DNA from: Balanoglossus misakiensis
Taxonomy: Eukaryota > Hemichordata
Direction: 5' to 3'
NCBI GenBank assembly: GCA_040954595.2
Contig: CM082581.2
Coordinates: 1,116,001-1,180,000 of the forward strand
Length of the DNA stretch: 64,000 nt
A program made the translations under genes and the position numbers. The notes beneath the pieces were generated by a model. The model was given only the letters and a program-made list of their open reading frames with translations, made no database searches and was not told where the DNA came from. Below, piece by piece: positions 45,301 through 59,900 of the stretch; positions within the stretch are counted from its first letter, which is position 1, and each line of letters starts with the position of its first letter.

Positions 45301-48300
45301 AATTTGAGATTTTGCAAAGATGAAAATTTGTCATTTTTGATGATTTTTACCCATAATTTTTTTTCAGAAATGGACGAAATTTTGAGATTTTGCAAAGACG
45401 AAAATTTGTCATTTTTTGATGATTTTCACCCGTTTTTTTTTCAAAATTTGTCATTTTTTGATGATTTTCACCCATGTTTTTTTTAAAAAAATCGACGAAC
45501 CTTTGATTTGTTTCAAAATCGACGAAATTTTGTGATTTTACAAAGTCGAAAATTTTGTCATTTTTTGATGATTTTCAACCATGATTTTTTTTCAAAAATC
45601 GACGAAAATTTGAGATTTTGCAAAGACGAAAATTTGTCATTTTTGATGATTTTTACCCATGATTTTTTTTCAAAAATGGACGAAATTTTGAGATTTTGCA
45701 AAGACGAACATTTGTCATTTTTTGATGATTTTCACCCATGATTTTTTTTCACAAATCGACGAAATTTTGAGATTTTGCAAAGAGGAAAATTTGTCATTTT
45801 TTCATGATTTTCCCCCATGATTTTTTTAAAAAATCGACGAAATTTTGTGATTTTACAAAGTCGAAAATTTTGTCATTTTTTGATGATTTTCAACCATGAT
45901 TTTTTTTCAAAAATCGACGAAAACTTGAGATTTTGCAAAGACGAAAATTTGTCATTTTTGATGATTTTTACCCATGATTTTTTTTCAAAAATGGACGAAA
46001 TTTTGAGATTTTGCAAAGAGGAAAATTTGTCATTTTTTGATGATTTTCACCCATGATTTTTTTTCAAAAATCGACGAAATTTTGAGATTTTGCAAAGTCG
46101 TAAATGTGTCATTTTTTGATGATTTTCACCAGTTTTTTTTTTCAAAATTTGTCATTTTTTCATGATTTTCCCCCGATTTTTTTCAAAAATCGACGAAAAT
46201 TTGAGATTTTGCAAAGACGAAAATTTGTCATTTTTTATGATTTTTACCCATGATTTTTTTTCAAAAATGGACGAAATTTTGAGATTTTGCAAAGACGAAA
46301 ATTTGTCATTTTTTGATGATTTTCACCCATGATTTTTTTTCAAAAAACGACGAAATTTTGAGATTTTGCAAAGAGGAAAATTTGTCATTTTTTCATGATT
46401 TTCACCCATGATTTTTTTCAAAAATCTACGAAATTTTGAGATTTTGCAAAGAGGAAAATTTGTCATTTTTTCATGATTTTCCCCCATGATTTTTTTCAAA
46501 AATCTACGAAAATTTGAGATTTTGCAAAGACGAAAATTTGTCATTTTTTGATGATTTTCACCAATGATTTTTGTTCAAAAAACGACGAAATTTTGAGATT
46601 TTGCAGAGGAAAATGTGTCATTTTTTGATGATTTTCACCCGTTTTTTTTTTTCAAAATTTGTCATTTTTTGATGATTTTCTCCCATGATTTTTTTCAAAA
46701 ATTGACGAAATTTTGAGATTTTGCAAAGTCGAAAATTTGTCATTTTTTGATGATTTTCACCCATGTTTTTTTTCAAAAATCGACGAAATTTTGAGATTTT
46801 GCAAAGTCGAAAATTTGTCATTTTTTGATGATTTTCCCCCATGTTTTTTTTTTTAAATGGACGAAAATTTGAGATTTTGCAAAGACGAAAATTTGTTATT
46901 TTTTGATGATTTTCACCCATGATTTTTTCAAAAATTGACGAAATTTTGAGATTTTGCAAAGTCGAAAATTTGTCATTTTTGATGATTTTCACACATGATT
47001 TTTTTCAAAAATCGACGAAATTGTGAGATTTTGCAAAGACGAAAATTTGTCATTTTTTGATGATTTTTACCCATGATTTTTTTTCAAAAATGGACGAAAT
47101 TTTGAGGTTTTGCAAAGTCGAAAATTTGTCATTTTTTGATGATTTTCACACATGATTTTTTTCAAAAATCGACGAAATTGTGAGATTTTGCAAAGACGAA
47201 AATTTGTCATTTTTTGATGATTTTTACCCATGATTTTTTTTCAAAAATGGACGAAATTTTGAGGTTTTGCAAAGTCGAAAATTTGTTATTTTTTGATGAT
47301 TTTCACCCATGTCTTTTTTTAAAAATCGACGAAATTTTGAGATTTTGCAAAGAGGAAAATTTGTCATTTTTTCATGATTTTCCCCCATGATTTTTTTCAA
47401 AAATCGACGAAATTTTGAGATTTTGCAAAGTCGACGAAAATGTGTCATTTTTTGATGATTTTCAACCGTTTTTTTTCAAAATTTGTCATTTTTTTGATGA
47501 TTTTCACCCATGTTTTTTTTTTTAAAAATCGACGAACCTATGATTTTTTTCAAAATCGACGAAATTTTGTGATTTTACAAAGTCGAAAATTTTGTCATTT
47601 TTTGATGATTTTCAACCATGATTTTTTTTCAAAAATCGACGAAAATTTGAGATTTTGCAAAGACGAAAATTTGTCATTTTTGATGATTTTTACCCATGAT
47701 TTTTTTTCAAAAATGGACGAAATTTTGAGATTTTGCAAAGACGAAAATTTGTCATTTTTTGATGATTTTCACCCATGATTTTTTTTCAAAAATCGACGAA
47801 ATTTTGAGATTTTGCAAAGAGGAAAATTTGTCATTTTTTCATGATTTTCCCCCATGATTTTTTTCAAAAATCGACGAAATTTTGTGATTTTACAAAGTCG
47901 AAAATTTTGTCATTTTTTGATGATTTTCTCCCATGATTTTTTTCAAAAATTGACGAAATTTTGAGATTTTGCAAAGTCGAAAATTTGTCATTTTTGATGA
48001 TTTTTACCCATGATTTTTTTTCAAAAATGGACGAAATTTTGAGATTTTGCAAAGACGAAAATTTGTCATTTTTTGATGATTTTCACCAATGATTTTTTTT
48101 CAAAAAACGACGAAATTTTGAGATTTTGCAGAGGAAAATGTGTCATTTTTTGATGATTTTCACCCGTTTTTTTTCAAAATTTGTTATTTTTTGATGATTT
48201 TCACCCATGTTTTTTTTTAAAAAAATCGACGAACCTATGATTTTTTTCAAAATCGACGAAATTTTGTGATTTTACAAAGTCGAAAATTTTGTCATTTTTT

Positions 48301-51300
48301 GATGATTTTCAACCATGATTTTTTTTCAAAAATCGACGAAAATTTGAGATTTTGCAAAGACAAAAATTTGTCATTTTTGATGATTTTTACCCATGATTTT
48401 TTTTCAAAAATGGACGAAATTTTGAGATTTTGCAAAGAGGAAAATTTGTCATTTTTTCATGATTTTCCCCCATGATTTTTTTCAAAAATCGACGAAATTT
48501 TGTGATTTTACAAAGTCGAAAATTTTGTCATTTTTTGATGATTTTCAACCATGATTTTTTTTCAAAAATCGACGAAAATTTGAGATTTTGCAAAGACGAA
48601 AATTTGTCATTTTTGATGATTTTCCCCCATGATTTTTTTAAAAAATCGACGAAATTTTGTGATTTTACAAAGTCGAAAATTTTGTCATTTTTTGATGATT
48701 TTCAACCATGATTTTTTTTCAAAAATCGACGAAAACTTGAGATTTTGCAAAGACGAAAATTTGTCATTTTTGATGATTTTTACCCATGATTTTTTTTCAA
48801 AAATGGACGAAATTTTGAGATTTTGCAAAGACGAAAATTTGTCATTTTTTGATGATTTTCACCCATGATTTTTTTTCAAAAATCGACGAAATTTTGAGAT
48901 TTTGCAAAGTCGTAAATGTGTCATTTTTTGATGATTTTCACCAGTTTTTTTTTTCAAAATTTGTCATTTTTTCATGATTTTCCCCCGATTTTTTTCAAAA
49001 ATCGACGAAAATTTGAGATTTTGCAAAGACGAAAATTTGTCATTTTTTATGATTTTTACCCATGATTTTTTTTCAAAAATGGACGAAATTTTGAGATTTT
49101 GCAAAGACGAAAATTTGTCATTTTTTGATGATTTTCACCCATGATTTTTTTTCAAAAAACGACGAAATTTTGAGATTTTGCAAAGAGGAAAATTTGTCAT
49201 TTTTTCATGATTTTCACCCATGATTTTTTTCAAAAATCTACGAAATTTTGAGATTTTGCAAAGAGGAAAATTTGTCATTTTTTCATGATTTTCCCCCATG
49301 ATTTTTTTCAAAAATCGACGAAAATTTGAGATTTTGCAAAGACGAAAATTTGTCATTTTTTGATGATTTTCACCAATGATTTTTGTTCAAAAAACGACGA
49401 AATTTTGAGATTTTGCAGAGGAAAATGTGTCATTTTTTGATGATTTTCACCCGTTTTTTTTTTTCAAAATTTGTCATTTTTTGATGATTTTCTCCCATGA
49501 TTTTTTTCAAAAATTGACGAAATTTTGAGATTTTGCAAAGTCGAAAATTTGTCATTTTTTGATGATTTTCACCCATGTTTTTTTTCAAAAATCGACGAAA
49601 TTTTGAGATTTTGCAAAGTCGAAAATTTGTCATTTTTTGATGATTTTCCCCCATGTTTTTTTTTTTAAATGGACGAAATTTTGAGATTTTGCAAAGACGA
49701 AAATTTGTTATTTTTTGATGATTTTCACCCATGATTTTTTCAAAAATTGACGAAATTTTGAGATTTTGCAAAGTCGAAAATTTGTCATTTTTGATGATTT
49801 TCACACATGATTTTTTTCAAAAATCGACGAAATTGTGAGATTTTGCAAAGACGAAAATTTGTCATTTTTTGATGATTTTTACCCATGATTTTTTTTCAAA
49901 AATGGACGAAATTTTGAGGTTTTGCAAAGTCGAAAATTTGTCATTTTTTGATGATTTTCACACATGATTTTTTTCAAAAATCGACGAAATTGTGAGATTT
50001 TGCAAAGACGAAAATTTGTCATTTTTTGATGATTTTTACCCATGATTTTTTTTCAAAAATGGACGAAATTTTGAGGTTTTGCAAAGTCGAAAATTTGTTA
50101 TTTTTTGATGATTTTCACCCATGTCTTTTTTTAAAAATCGACGAAATTTTGAGATTTTGCAAAGAGGAAAATTTGTCATTTTTTCATGATTTTCCCCCAT
50201 GATTTTTTTCAAAAATCGACGAAATTTTGAGATTTTGCAAAGTCGACGAAAATGTGTCATTTTTTGATGATTTTCAACCGTTTTTTTTCAAAATTTGTCA
50301 TTTTTTTGATGATTTTCACCCATGTTTTTTTTTTTAAAAATCGACGAACCTATGATTTTTTTCAAAATCGACGAAATTTTGTGATTTTACAAAGTCGAAA
50401 ATTTTGTCATTTTTTGATGATTTTCAACCATGATTTTTTTTCAAAAATCGACGAAAATTTGAGATTTTGCAAAGACGAAAATTTGTCATTTTTGATGATT
50501 TTTACCCATGATTTTTTTTCAAAAATGGACGAAATTTTGAGATTTTGCAAAGACGAAAATTTGTCATTTTTTGATGATTTTCACCCATGATTTTTTTTCA
50601 AAAATCGACGAAATTTTGAGATTTTGCAAAGAGGAAAATTTGTCATTTTTTCATGATTTTCCCCCATGATTTTTTTCAAAAATCGACGAAATTTTGTGAT
50701 TTTACAAAGTCGAAAATTTTGTCATTTTTTGATGATTTTCTCCCATGATTTTTTTCAAAAATTGACGAAATTTTGAGATTTTGCAAAGTCGAAAATTTGT
50801 CATTTTTGATGATTTTTACCCATGATTTTTTTTCAAAAATGGACGAAATTTTGAGATTTTGCAAAGACGAAAATTTGTCATTTTTTGATGATTTTCACCA
50901 ATGATTTTTTTTCAAAAAACGACGAAATTTTGAGATTTTGCAGAGGAAAATGTGTCATTTTTTGATGATTTTCACCCGTTTTTTTTCAAAATTTGTTATT
51001 TTTTGATGATTTTCACCCATGTTTTTTTTTTAAAAAATCGACGAACCTATGATTTTTTTCAAAATCGACGAAATTTTGTGATTTTACAAAGTCGAAAATT
51101 TTGTCATTTTTTGATGATTTTCAACCATGATTTTTTTTCAAAAATCGACGAAAATTTGAGATTTTGCAAAGACAAAAATTTGTCATTTTTGATGATTTTT
51201 ACCCATGATTTTTTTTCAAAAATGGACGAAATTTTGAGATTTTGCAAAGAGGAAAATTTGTCATTTTTTCATGATTTTCCCCCATGATTTTTTTCAAAAA

Positions 51301-54300
51301 TCGACGAAATTTTGTGATTTTACAAAGTCGAAAATTTTGTCATTTTTTGATGATTTTCAACCATGATTTTTTTTCAAAAATCGACGAAAATTTGAGATTT
51401 TGCAAAGACGAAAATTTGTCATTTTTGATGATTTTTACCCATGATTTTTTTTCAAAAATGGACGAAATTTTGAGATTTTGCAAAGACGAAAATTTGTCAT
51501 TTTTTGATGATTTTCACCCATGATTTTTTTTCAAAAATCGACGAAATTTTGAGATTTTGCAAAGTCGTAAATGTGTCATTTTTTGATGATTTTCACCAGT
51601 TTTTTTTTTCAAAATTTGTCATTTTTTGATGATTTTCTCCCATGATTTTTTTCAAAAATTGACGAAATTTTGAGATTTTGCAAAGTCGAAAATTTGTCAT
51701 TTTTGATGATTTTTACCCATGATTTTATTTCAAAAATGGACGAAATTTTGAGATTTTGCAAAGACGAAAATTTGTCATTTTTTGATGATTTTCACCAATG
51801 ATTTTTTTTCAAAAAACGACGAAATTTTGAGATTTTGCAGAGGAAAATGTGTCATTTTTTGATGATTTTCACCCGTTTTTTTTTTCAAAATTTGTCATTT
51901 TTTGATGATTTTCTCCCATGATTTTTTTCAAAAATTGACGAAATTTTGAGATTTTGCAAAGTCGAAAATTTGTCATTTTTTGATGATTTTCACCCATGAT
52001 TTTTTTCAAAAATCGACGAAATTTTGAGATTTTGCAAAGTCGAAAATTTGTCATTTTTTGATGATTTTCAACCATGATTTTTTTCAAAAATCGACGAAAT
52101 TTTGAGATTTTGCAAAGAGGAAAATTTGTCATTTTTTCATGATTTTCCCCCATGATTTTTTTCAAAAATCGACGAAAATTTGAGATTTTGCAAAGACGAA
52201 AATTTGTCATTTTTGATGATTTTTACCCATGATTTTTTTTCAAAAATGGACGAAATTTTGAGATTTTGCAAAGACGAAAATTTGTCATTTTTGATGATTT
52301 TCACCCATGATTTTTTCAAAAATTGACGAAATTTTGAGATTTTGCAAAGTCGAAAATTTGTCATTTTTGATGATTTTCACACATGATTTTTTTCAAAAAT
52401 CGACGAAATTGTGAGATTTTGCAAAGACGAAAATTTGTCATTTTTTGATGATTTTTACCCATGATTTTTTTTCAAAAATGGACGAAATTTTGAGGTTTTG
52501 CAAAGTCGAAAATTTGTCATTTTTTGATGATTTTCACACATGATTTTTTTCAAAAATCGACGAAATTGTGAGATTTTGCAAAGACGAAAATTTGTCATTT
52601 TTTGATGATTTTTACCCATGATTTTTTTTCAAAAATGGACGAAATTTTGAGGTTTTGCAAAGTCGAAAATTTGTTATTTTTTGATGATTTTCACCCATGT
52701 CTTTTTTTAAAAATCGACGAAATTTTGAGATTTTGCAAAGAGGAAAATTTGTCATTTTTTCATGATTTTCCCCCATGATTTTTTTCAAAAATTGACGAAA
52801 TTTTGAGATTTTGCAAAGTCGAAAATTTGTCATTTTTTGATGATTTTCACCCATGATTTTTTTTCACAAATCGACGAAATTTTGAGATTTTGCAAAGAGG
52901 AAAATTTGTCATTTTTTCATGATTTTCCCCCATGATTTTTTTAAAAAATCGACGAAATTTTGTGATTTTACAAAGTCGAAAATTTTGTCATTTTTTGATG
53001 ATTTTCAACCATGATTTTTTTTCAAAAATCGACGAAAACTTGAGATTTTGCAAAGACGAAAATTTGTCATTTTTGATGATTTTTACCCATGATTTTTTTT
53101 CAAAAATGGACGAAATTTTGAGATTTTGCAAAGACGAAAATTTGTCATTTTTTGATGATTTTCACCCATGATTTTTTTTCAAAAATCGACGAAATTTTGA
53201 GATTTTGCAAAGTCGTAAATGTGTCATTTTTTGATGATTTTCACCCATGATTTTTTTTCAAAAATCGACGAAATTTTGAGATTTTGCAGAGAGGAAAATT
53301 TGTCATTTTTTCATGATTTTCCCCCATGATTTTTTTCAAAAATCGACGAAATTTTGAGATTTTGCAAAGTCGAAAATTTGTCATTTTTTGATGATTTTCA
53401 CCCATGATTTTTTCAAATTGACGAAATGTTGAGATTTTGCAAAGTCGAAAATTTGTCATTTTTTGATAATTTTCACCCATGATTTTTTTCAAAAAAGGAC
53501 GAAATTTTGAGATTTTGCAGAGAGGAAAATTTGTCATTTTTTCATGATTTTCCCCCATGATTTTTTTCAAAAATCGACGAAATTTTGAGATTTTGCAAAG
53601 TCGAAAATTTGTCATTTTTTGATGATTTTCACCCATGATTTTTTCAAAAATTGACGAAATGTTGAGATTTTGCAAAGTCGAAAATTTGTCATTTTTTGAT
53701 AATTTTCACCCATGATTTTTTTCAAAAAAGGACGAAATTTTGAGATTTTGCAAAGAGGAAAATTTGTCATTTTTTCATGATTTTCCCCCATGATTTTTTT
53801 CAAAAATCGACGAAATTTTGAGATTTTGCAAAGTCGAAAATTTTGTCATTTTTTGATGATTTTTCAACCATGATTTTTTTTCAAAAATCGACGAAAATTT
53901 GAGATTTTGCAAAGATGAAAATTTGTCATTTTTGATGATTTTTACCCATAATTTTTTTTCAGAAATGGACGAAATTTTGAGATTTTGCAAAGACGAAAAT
54001 TTGTCATTTTTTGATGATTTTCACCCGTTTTTTTTCAAAATTTGTCATTTTTTGATGATTTTCACCCATGTTTTTTTTAAAAAAATCGACGAACCTTTGA
54101 TTTGTTTCAAAATCGACGAAATTTTGTGATTTTACAAAGTCGAAAATTTTGTCATTTTTTGATGATTTTCAACCATGATTTTTTTTCAAAAATCGACGAA
54201 AATTTGAGATTTTGCAAAGACGAAAATTTGTCATTTTTGATGATTTTTACCCATGATTTTTTTTCAAAAATGGACGAAATTTTGAGATTTTGCAAAGACG

Positions 54301-54650
54301 AACATTTGTCATTTTTTGATGATTTTCACCCATGATTTTTTTTCACAAATCGACGAAATTTTGAGATTTTGCAAAGAGGAAAATTTGTCATTTTTTCATG
54401 ATTTTCCCCCATGATTTTTTTAAAAAATCGACGAAATTTTGTGATTTTACAAAGTCGAAAATTTTGTCATTTTTTGATGATTTTCAACCATGATTTTTTT
54501 TCAAAAATCGACGAAAACTTGAGATTTTGCAAAGACGAAAATTTGTCATTTTTGATGATTTTTACCCATGATTTTTTTTCAAAAATGGACGAAATTTTGA
54601 GATTTTGCAAAGACGAAAATTTGTCATTTTTTGATGATTTTCACCCATGA
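42400..54650. repeat. Large duplicated block, offset 8.6-8.9 kb
   Basis: 42.4-46.1 kb matches 51.3-54.7 kb. The offset is 8,873 bp up to about 43.3 kb and 8,595 bp from about 44.0 kb, a net loss of 278 bp in the second copy. Private variants (TTGATAATTTTC, CAAAAAAGGACG, CAAATTGACGAAATG) are shared. Confidence 0.82.
45800..51420. repeat. Tandem higher-order repeat of 2,812 bp
   Basis: 45.8-48.6 kb and 48.6-51.4 kb are near-identical at a constant offset of 2,812 bp (36 monomers). Private variants such as CCCCCGATTTTT lacking ATG (46172, 48984) and CAAAGACAAAAATT (48358, 51170) recur at the same places. A related block with offset 5.98-6.06 kb lies at 40.3-42.6 kb. Confidence 0.85.
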
Positions 54651-56997
54651 TTTTTTTTCAAAAATCGACGAAATTTTGAGATTTTGCAAAGTCGTAAATG
54701 TGTCATTTTTTGATGATTTTCACCAGTTTTTTTTTTCAAAATTTGTCATTTTTTCATGATTTTCCCCCGATTTTTTTCAAAAATCGACGAAAATTTGAGA
54801 TTTTGCAAAGACGAAAATTTGTCATTTTTGATGATTTTTACCCATGATTTTTTTTCAAAAATGGACGAAATTTTGAGATTTTGCAAAGACGAAAATTTGT
54901 CATTTTTTGATGATTTTCACCAATGATTTTTTTTCAAAAAACGACGAAATTTTGAGATTTTGCAGAGGAAAATGTGTCATTTTTTGATGATTTTCACCCG
55001 TTTTTTTTTCAAAATTTGTAATTTTTTGATGATTTTCACCCATGTTTTTTTTTTAAAAATCGACGAACCTATGATTTTTTTCAAAATCGACGAAATTTTG
55101 TGATTTTACAAAGTCGAAAATTTTGTCATTTTTTGATGATTTTCAACCATGATTTTTTTTCAAAAATCGACGAAAATTTGAGATTTTGCAAAGACGAAAA
55201 TTTGTCATTTTTGATGATTTTTACCCATGATTTTTTTTCAAAAATGGACGAAATTTTGAGATTTTGCAAAGACGAAAATTTGTCATTTTTTGATGATTTT
55301 CACCATGATTTTTTTTCAAAAATCGACGAAATTTTGAGATTTTGCAAAGTCGAAAATTTGTCATTTTTTGATGATTTTCACCCATGATTTTTTTTCAAAA
55401 ATCGACGAAATTTTGAGATTTTGCAGAGAGGAAAATTTGTAATTTTTTCATGATTTTCCCCCATGATTTTTTTCAAAAATCGACGAAATTTTGAGATTTT
55501 GCAAAGTCGAAAATTTGTCATTTTTTGATAATTTTCACCCATGATTTTTTTCAAAAATGGACGAAATTTTGAGATTTTGCAAAGAGGAAAATTTGTCATT
55601 TTTTCATGATTTTCCCCCATGATTTTTTTCAAAAATCGACGAAATTTTGAGATTTTGCAAAGAGGAAAATTTGTCATTTTTTCATGATTTTCCCCCATGA
55701 TTTTTTTAAAAAATCGACGAAATTTTGTGATTTTACAAAGTCGAAAATTTTGTCATTTTTTGATGATTTTCAACCATGATTTTTTTTCAAAAATCGACGA
55801 AAACTTGAGATTTTGCAAAGACGAAAATTTGTCATTTTTGATGATTTTTACCCATGATTTTTTTTCAAAAATGGACGAAATTTTGAGATTTTGCAAAGAC
55901 GAAAATTTGTCATTTTTTGATGATTTTCAACCATGATTTTTTTTCAAAAATCGACGAAATTTTGAGATTTTGCAAAGTCGTAAATGTGTCATTTTTTGAT
56001 GATTTTCACCAGTTTTTTTTTTCAAAATTTGTCATTTTTTCATGATTTTCCCCCATGATTTTTTTCAAAAATCGACGAAAATTTGAGATTTTGCAAAGAC
56101 GAAAATTTGTCATTTTTGATGATTTTTACCCATGATTTTTTTTCAAAAATGGACGAAATTTTGAGATTTTGCAAAGACGAAAATTTGTCATTTTTTGATG
56201 ATTTTCACCAATGATTTTTTTTCAAAAAACGACGAAATTTTGAGATTTTGCAGAGGAAAATGTGTCATTTTTTGATGATTTTCACCCGTTTTTTTTTCAA
56301 AATTTGTAATTTTTTGATGATTTTCACCCATGTTTTTTTTTTAAAAATCGACGAACCTATGATTTTTTTCAAAATCGACGAAATTTTGTGATTTTACAAA
56401 GTCGAAAATTTTGTCATTTTTTGATGATTTTCAACCATGATTTTTTTTCAAAAATCGACGAAAATTTGAGATTTTGCAAAGACGAAAATTTGTCATTTTT
56501 GATGATTTTTACCCATGATTTTTTTTCAAAAATGGACGAAATTTTGAGATTTTGCAAAGACGAAAATTTGTCATTTTTTGATGATTTTCACCATGATTTT
56601 TTTTCAAAAATCGACGAAATTTTGAGATTTTGCAAAGTCGAAAATTTGTCATTTTTTGATGATTTTCACCCATGATTTTTTTTCAAAAATCGACGAAATT
56701 TTGAGATTTTGCAGAGAGGAAAATTTGTCATTTTTTCATGATTTTCCCCCATGATTTTTTTCAAAAATCGACGAAATTTTGAGATTTTGCAAAGTCGAAA
56801 ATTTGTCATTTTTTGATGATTTTCACCCATGATTTTTTCAAAAATTGACGAAATGTTGAGATTTTGCAAAGTCGAAAATTTGTCATTTTTTGATAATTTT
56901 CACCCATGATTTTTTTCAAAAATGGACGAAATTTTGAGATTTTGCAAAGAGGAAAATTTGTCATTTTTTCATGATTTTCCCCCATGATTTTTTTCAA
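54411..56997. repeat. Higher-order repeat of about 1,287 bp
   Basis: 54.4-55.7 kb and 55.7-57.0 kb are tandem near-copies: the block with CACCATGATTTT (missing CC) occurs at about 55302 and 56590, and CGACGAACCTATG at about 55060 and 56349. Confidence 0.78.
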
Positions 56998-59900
56998 AAA
57001 TCGACGAAATTTTGAGATTTTGCAAAGTCGAAAATTTTGTCATTTTTTGATGATTTTTCAACCATGATTTTTTTTCAAAAATCGACGAAAATTTTAAGAT
57101 TTTGCAAAGATGAAAATTTGTCATTTTTGATGATTTTTACCCATAATTTTTTTTCAGAAATGGACGAAATTTTGAGATTTTGCAAAGACGAAAATTTGTC
57201 ATTTTTTGATGATTTTCACCCATGATTTTTTTTCAAAAATCGACGAAATTTTGAGATTTTGCAAAGTCGAAAATGTGTCATTTTTTGATGATTTTCACCC
57301 GTTTTTTTTTCAAAATTTGTCATTTTTTGATGATTTTTACCCATGATTTTTTTTCAAAAATGGACGAAATTTTGAGATTTTGCAAAGTCGAAAATTTGTT
57401 ATTTTTTGATGATTTTCACCCATGTCTTTTTTTAAAAATCGACGAACTTTTGAGATTTTGCAAAGAGGAAAATTTGTCATTTTTTTCATGATTTTCCCCC
57501 ATGATTTTTTTAAAAAATTGACGAAATTTTGAGATTTTGCAAAGTCGACGAAAATATGTCATTTTTTGATGATTTTCACCCGTTTTTTTTCAAAAATCGA
57601 CGAAATTTTGAGATTTTGCAAAATCGAAAATTTGTCATTTTTTGATGATTTTCACCCATGATTTTTTTTTAAAAATCGACGAAATTTTGAGATTTTGCAA
57701 AGTCGTAAATGTGTCATTTTTTGATGATTTTCACCCGTTTTTTTTTCAAAAATCGACGAAATTTTGAGATTTTGCAAAGTCGTAAATGTGTCATTTTTTG
57801 ATGATTTTCACCCGTTTTTTTTTCAAAATTTGTCATTTTTTGATGATTTTCACCCATGATTTTCTTCAAAAATCGACGAAATTTTGAGATTTTGCAAAGT
57901 CGAAAATTTGTCATTTTTTGATGATTTTCACCTATGATTTTTTTCAAAAATCAACAAAATTTTGAGATTTTGCAAAGTCGAAAATTTGTCATTTTTGATG
58001 ATTTTTACCCATGATTTTTTTTCAAAAATGGACGAAATTTTGAGATTTTGCAAAGACGAAAATTTGTCATTTTTTGATGATTTTCACCCATGATTTTTTT
58101 TCAAAAATCGACGAAATTTTTAGATTTTGCAAAGTCGAACATTTGTCATTTTTTGATGATTTTTACCCATGTTTTTATTTAAAAAAATCGACGAACCCAT
58201 GATTTTTTTCAAAACCGACGAAATTTTGAGATTTTGCAAAGTCGAAAATTTGTCATTTTTTGATGATTTTCACCCATGATTTTTTTCAAAAATCGACGAA
58301 ATTTTGAGATTTTGCAGTCAAAAATTTGTCATTTTTTGATGATTTTCAGCCATATTATTTTTCAAAAACCGACGAAATTTTGAGATTTTGCAAAGACGAA
58401 AATTTGTCATTTTTTGATGATTTTCACCCATGATTTTTTCAAAAATTGACGAAATTTTGAGATTTTGCAAAGTCGAAAATTTGTCATTTTTTGATGATTT
58501 TCACCCATGATTTTTTTCAAAAATCGACGAAATTTTGAGATTTTGTAAAGTCGAAAATTTGTTATTTTTTGATGATTTTCACCCATGTCTTTTTTTAAAA
58601 ATCGACGAAATTTTGAGATTTTGCAGAGGAAAATTTGTCATTTTTTCATGATTTTCCCCCATGATTTTTTTCAAAAATCGACGAAATTTTGAGATTTTGC
58701 AAAGTCGACGAAAATGTGTCATTTTTTGATGATTTTCACCCGTTTTTTTTTCAAAATTTGTCATTTTTTGATGATTTTCACCCATGTTTTTTTTAAAAAA
58801 ATCGACGAACCTATGATTTGTTTCAAAATCGACGAAATTTTGTGATTTTACAAAGTCGAAAATTTTGTCATTTTTTGATGATTTTCAACCATGATTTTTT
58901 TTCAAAAATCGACGAAAATTTGAGATTTTGCAAAGACGAAAATTTGTCATTTTTGATGATTTTTACCCATGATTTTTTTTCAAAAATGGACGAAATTTTG
59001 AGATTTTGCAAAGACGAAAATTTGTCATTTTTTGATGATTTTCACCCATGATTTTTTTTCAAAAATCGACGAAATTTTGAGATTTTGCAAAGAGGAAAAT
59101 TTTTCATTTTTTCATGATTTTCCCCAATGATTTTTATCAAAAATCGACGAAATTTTGTGATTTTACAAAGTCGAAAATTTTGTCATTTTTTGATGATTTT
59201 CAACCATGATTTTTTTTCAAAAATCGACGAAAATTTGAGATTTTGCAAAGACGAAAATTTGTCATTTTTGATGATTTTTACCCATGATTTTTTTTCAAAA
59301 ATGGACGAAATTTTGAGATTTTGCAAAGACGAAAATTTGTCATTTTTTGATGATTTTCACCCATGATTTTTTTTCAAAAATCGACGAAATTTTGAGATTT
59401 TGCAAAGTCGTAAATGTGTCATTTTTTGATGATTTTCACCAGTTTTTTTTTTTCAAAATTTGTCATTTTTTCATGATTTTCCCCCATGATTTTTTTCAAA
59501 AATCGACGAAAATTTGAGATTTTGCAAAGACGAAAATTTGTCATTTTTGATGATTTTTACCCATGATTTTTTTTCAAAAATGGACGAAATTTTGAGATTT
59601 TGCAAAGACGAAAATTTGTCATTTTTTGATGATTTTCACCCATGATTTTTTTTCAAAAAACAACGAAATTTTGAGATTTTGCAGAGGAAAATGTGTCATT
59701 TTTTGATGATTTTCACCCGTTTTTTTTTTCAAAATTTGTCATTTTTTGATGATTTTCACCCATGTTTTTTTTTTAAAAATCGACGAACCTATGATTTTTT
59801 TCAAAATCGACGAAATTTTGTGATTTTACAAAGTCGAAAATTTTGTCATTTTTTGATGATTTTCAACCATGATTTTTTTTCAAAAATCGACGAAAATTTG

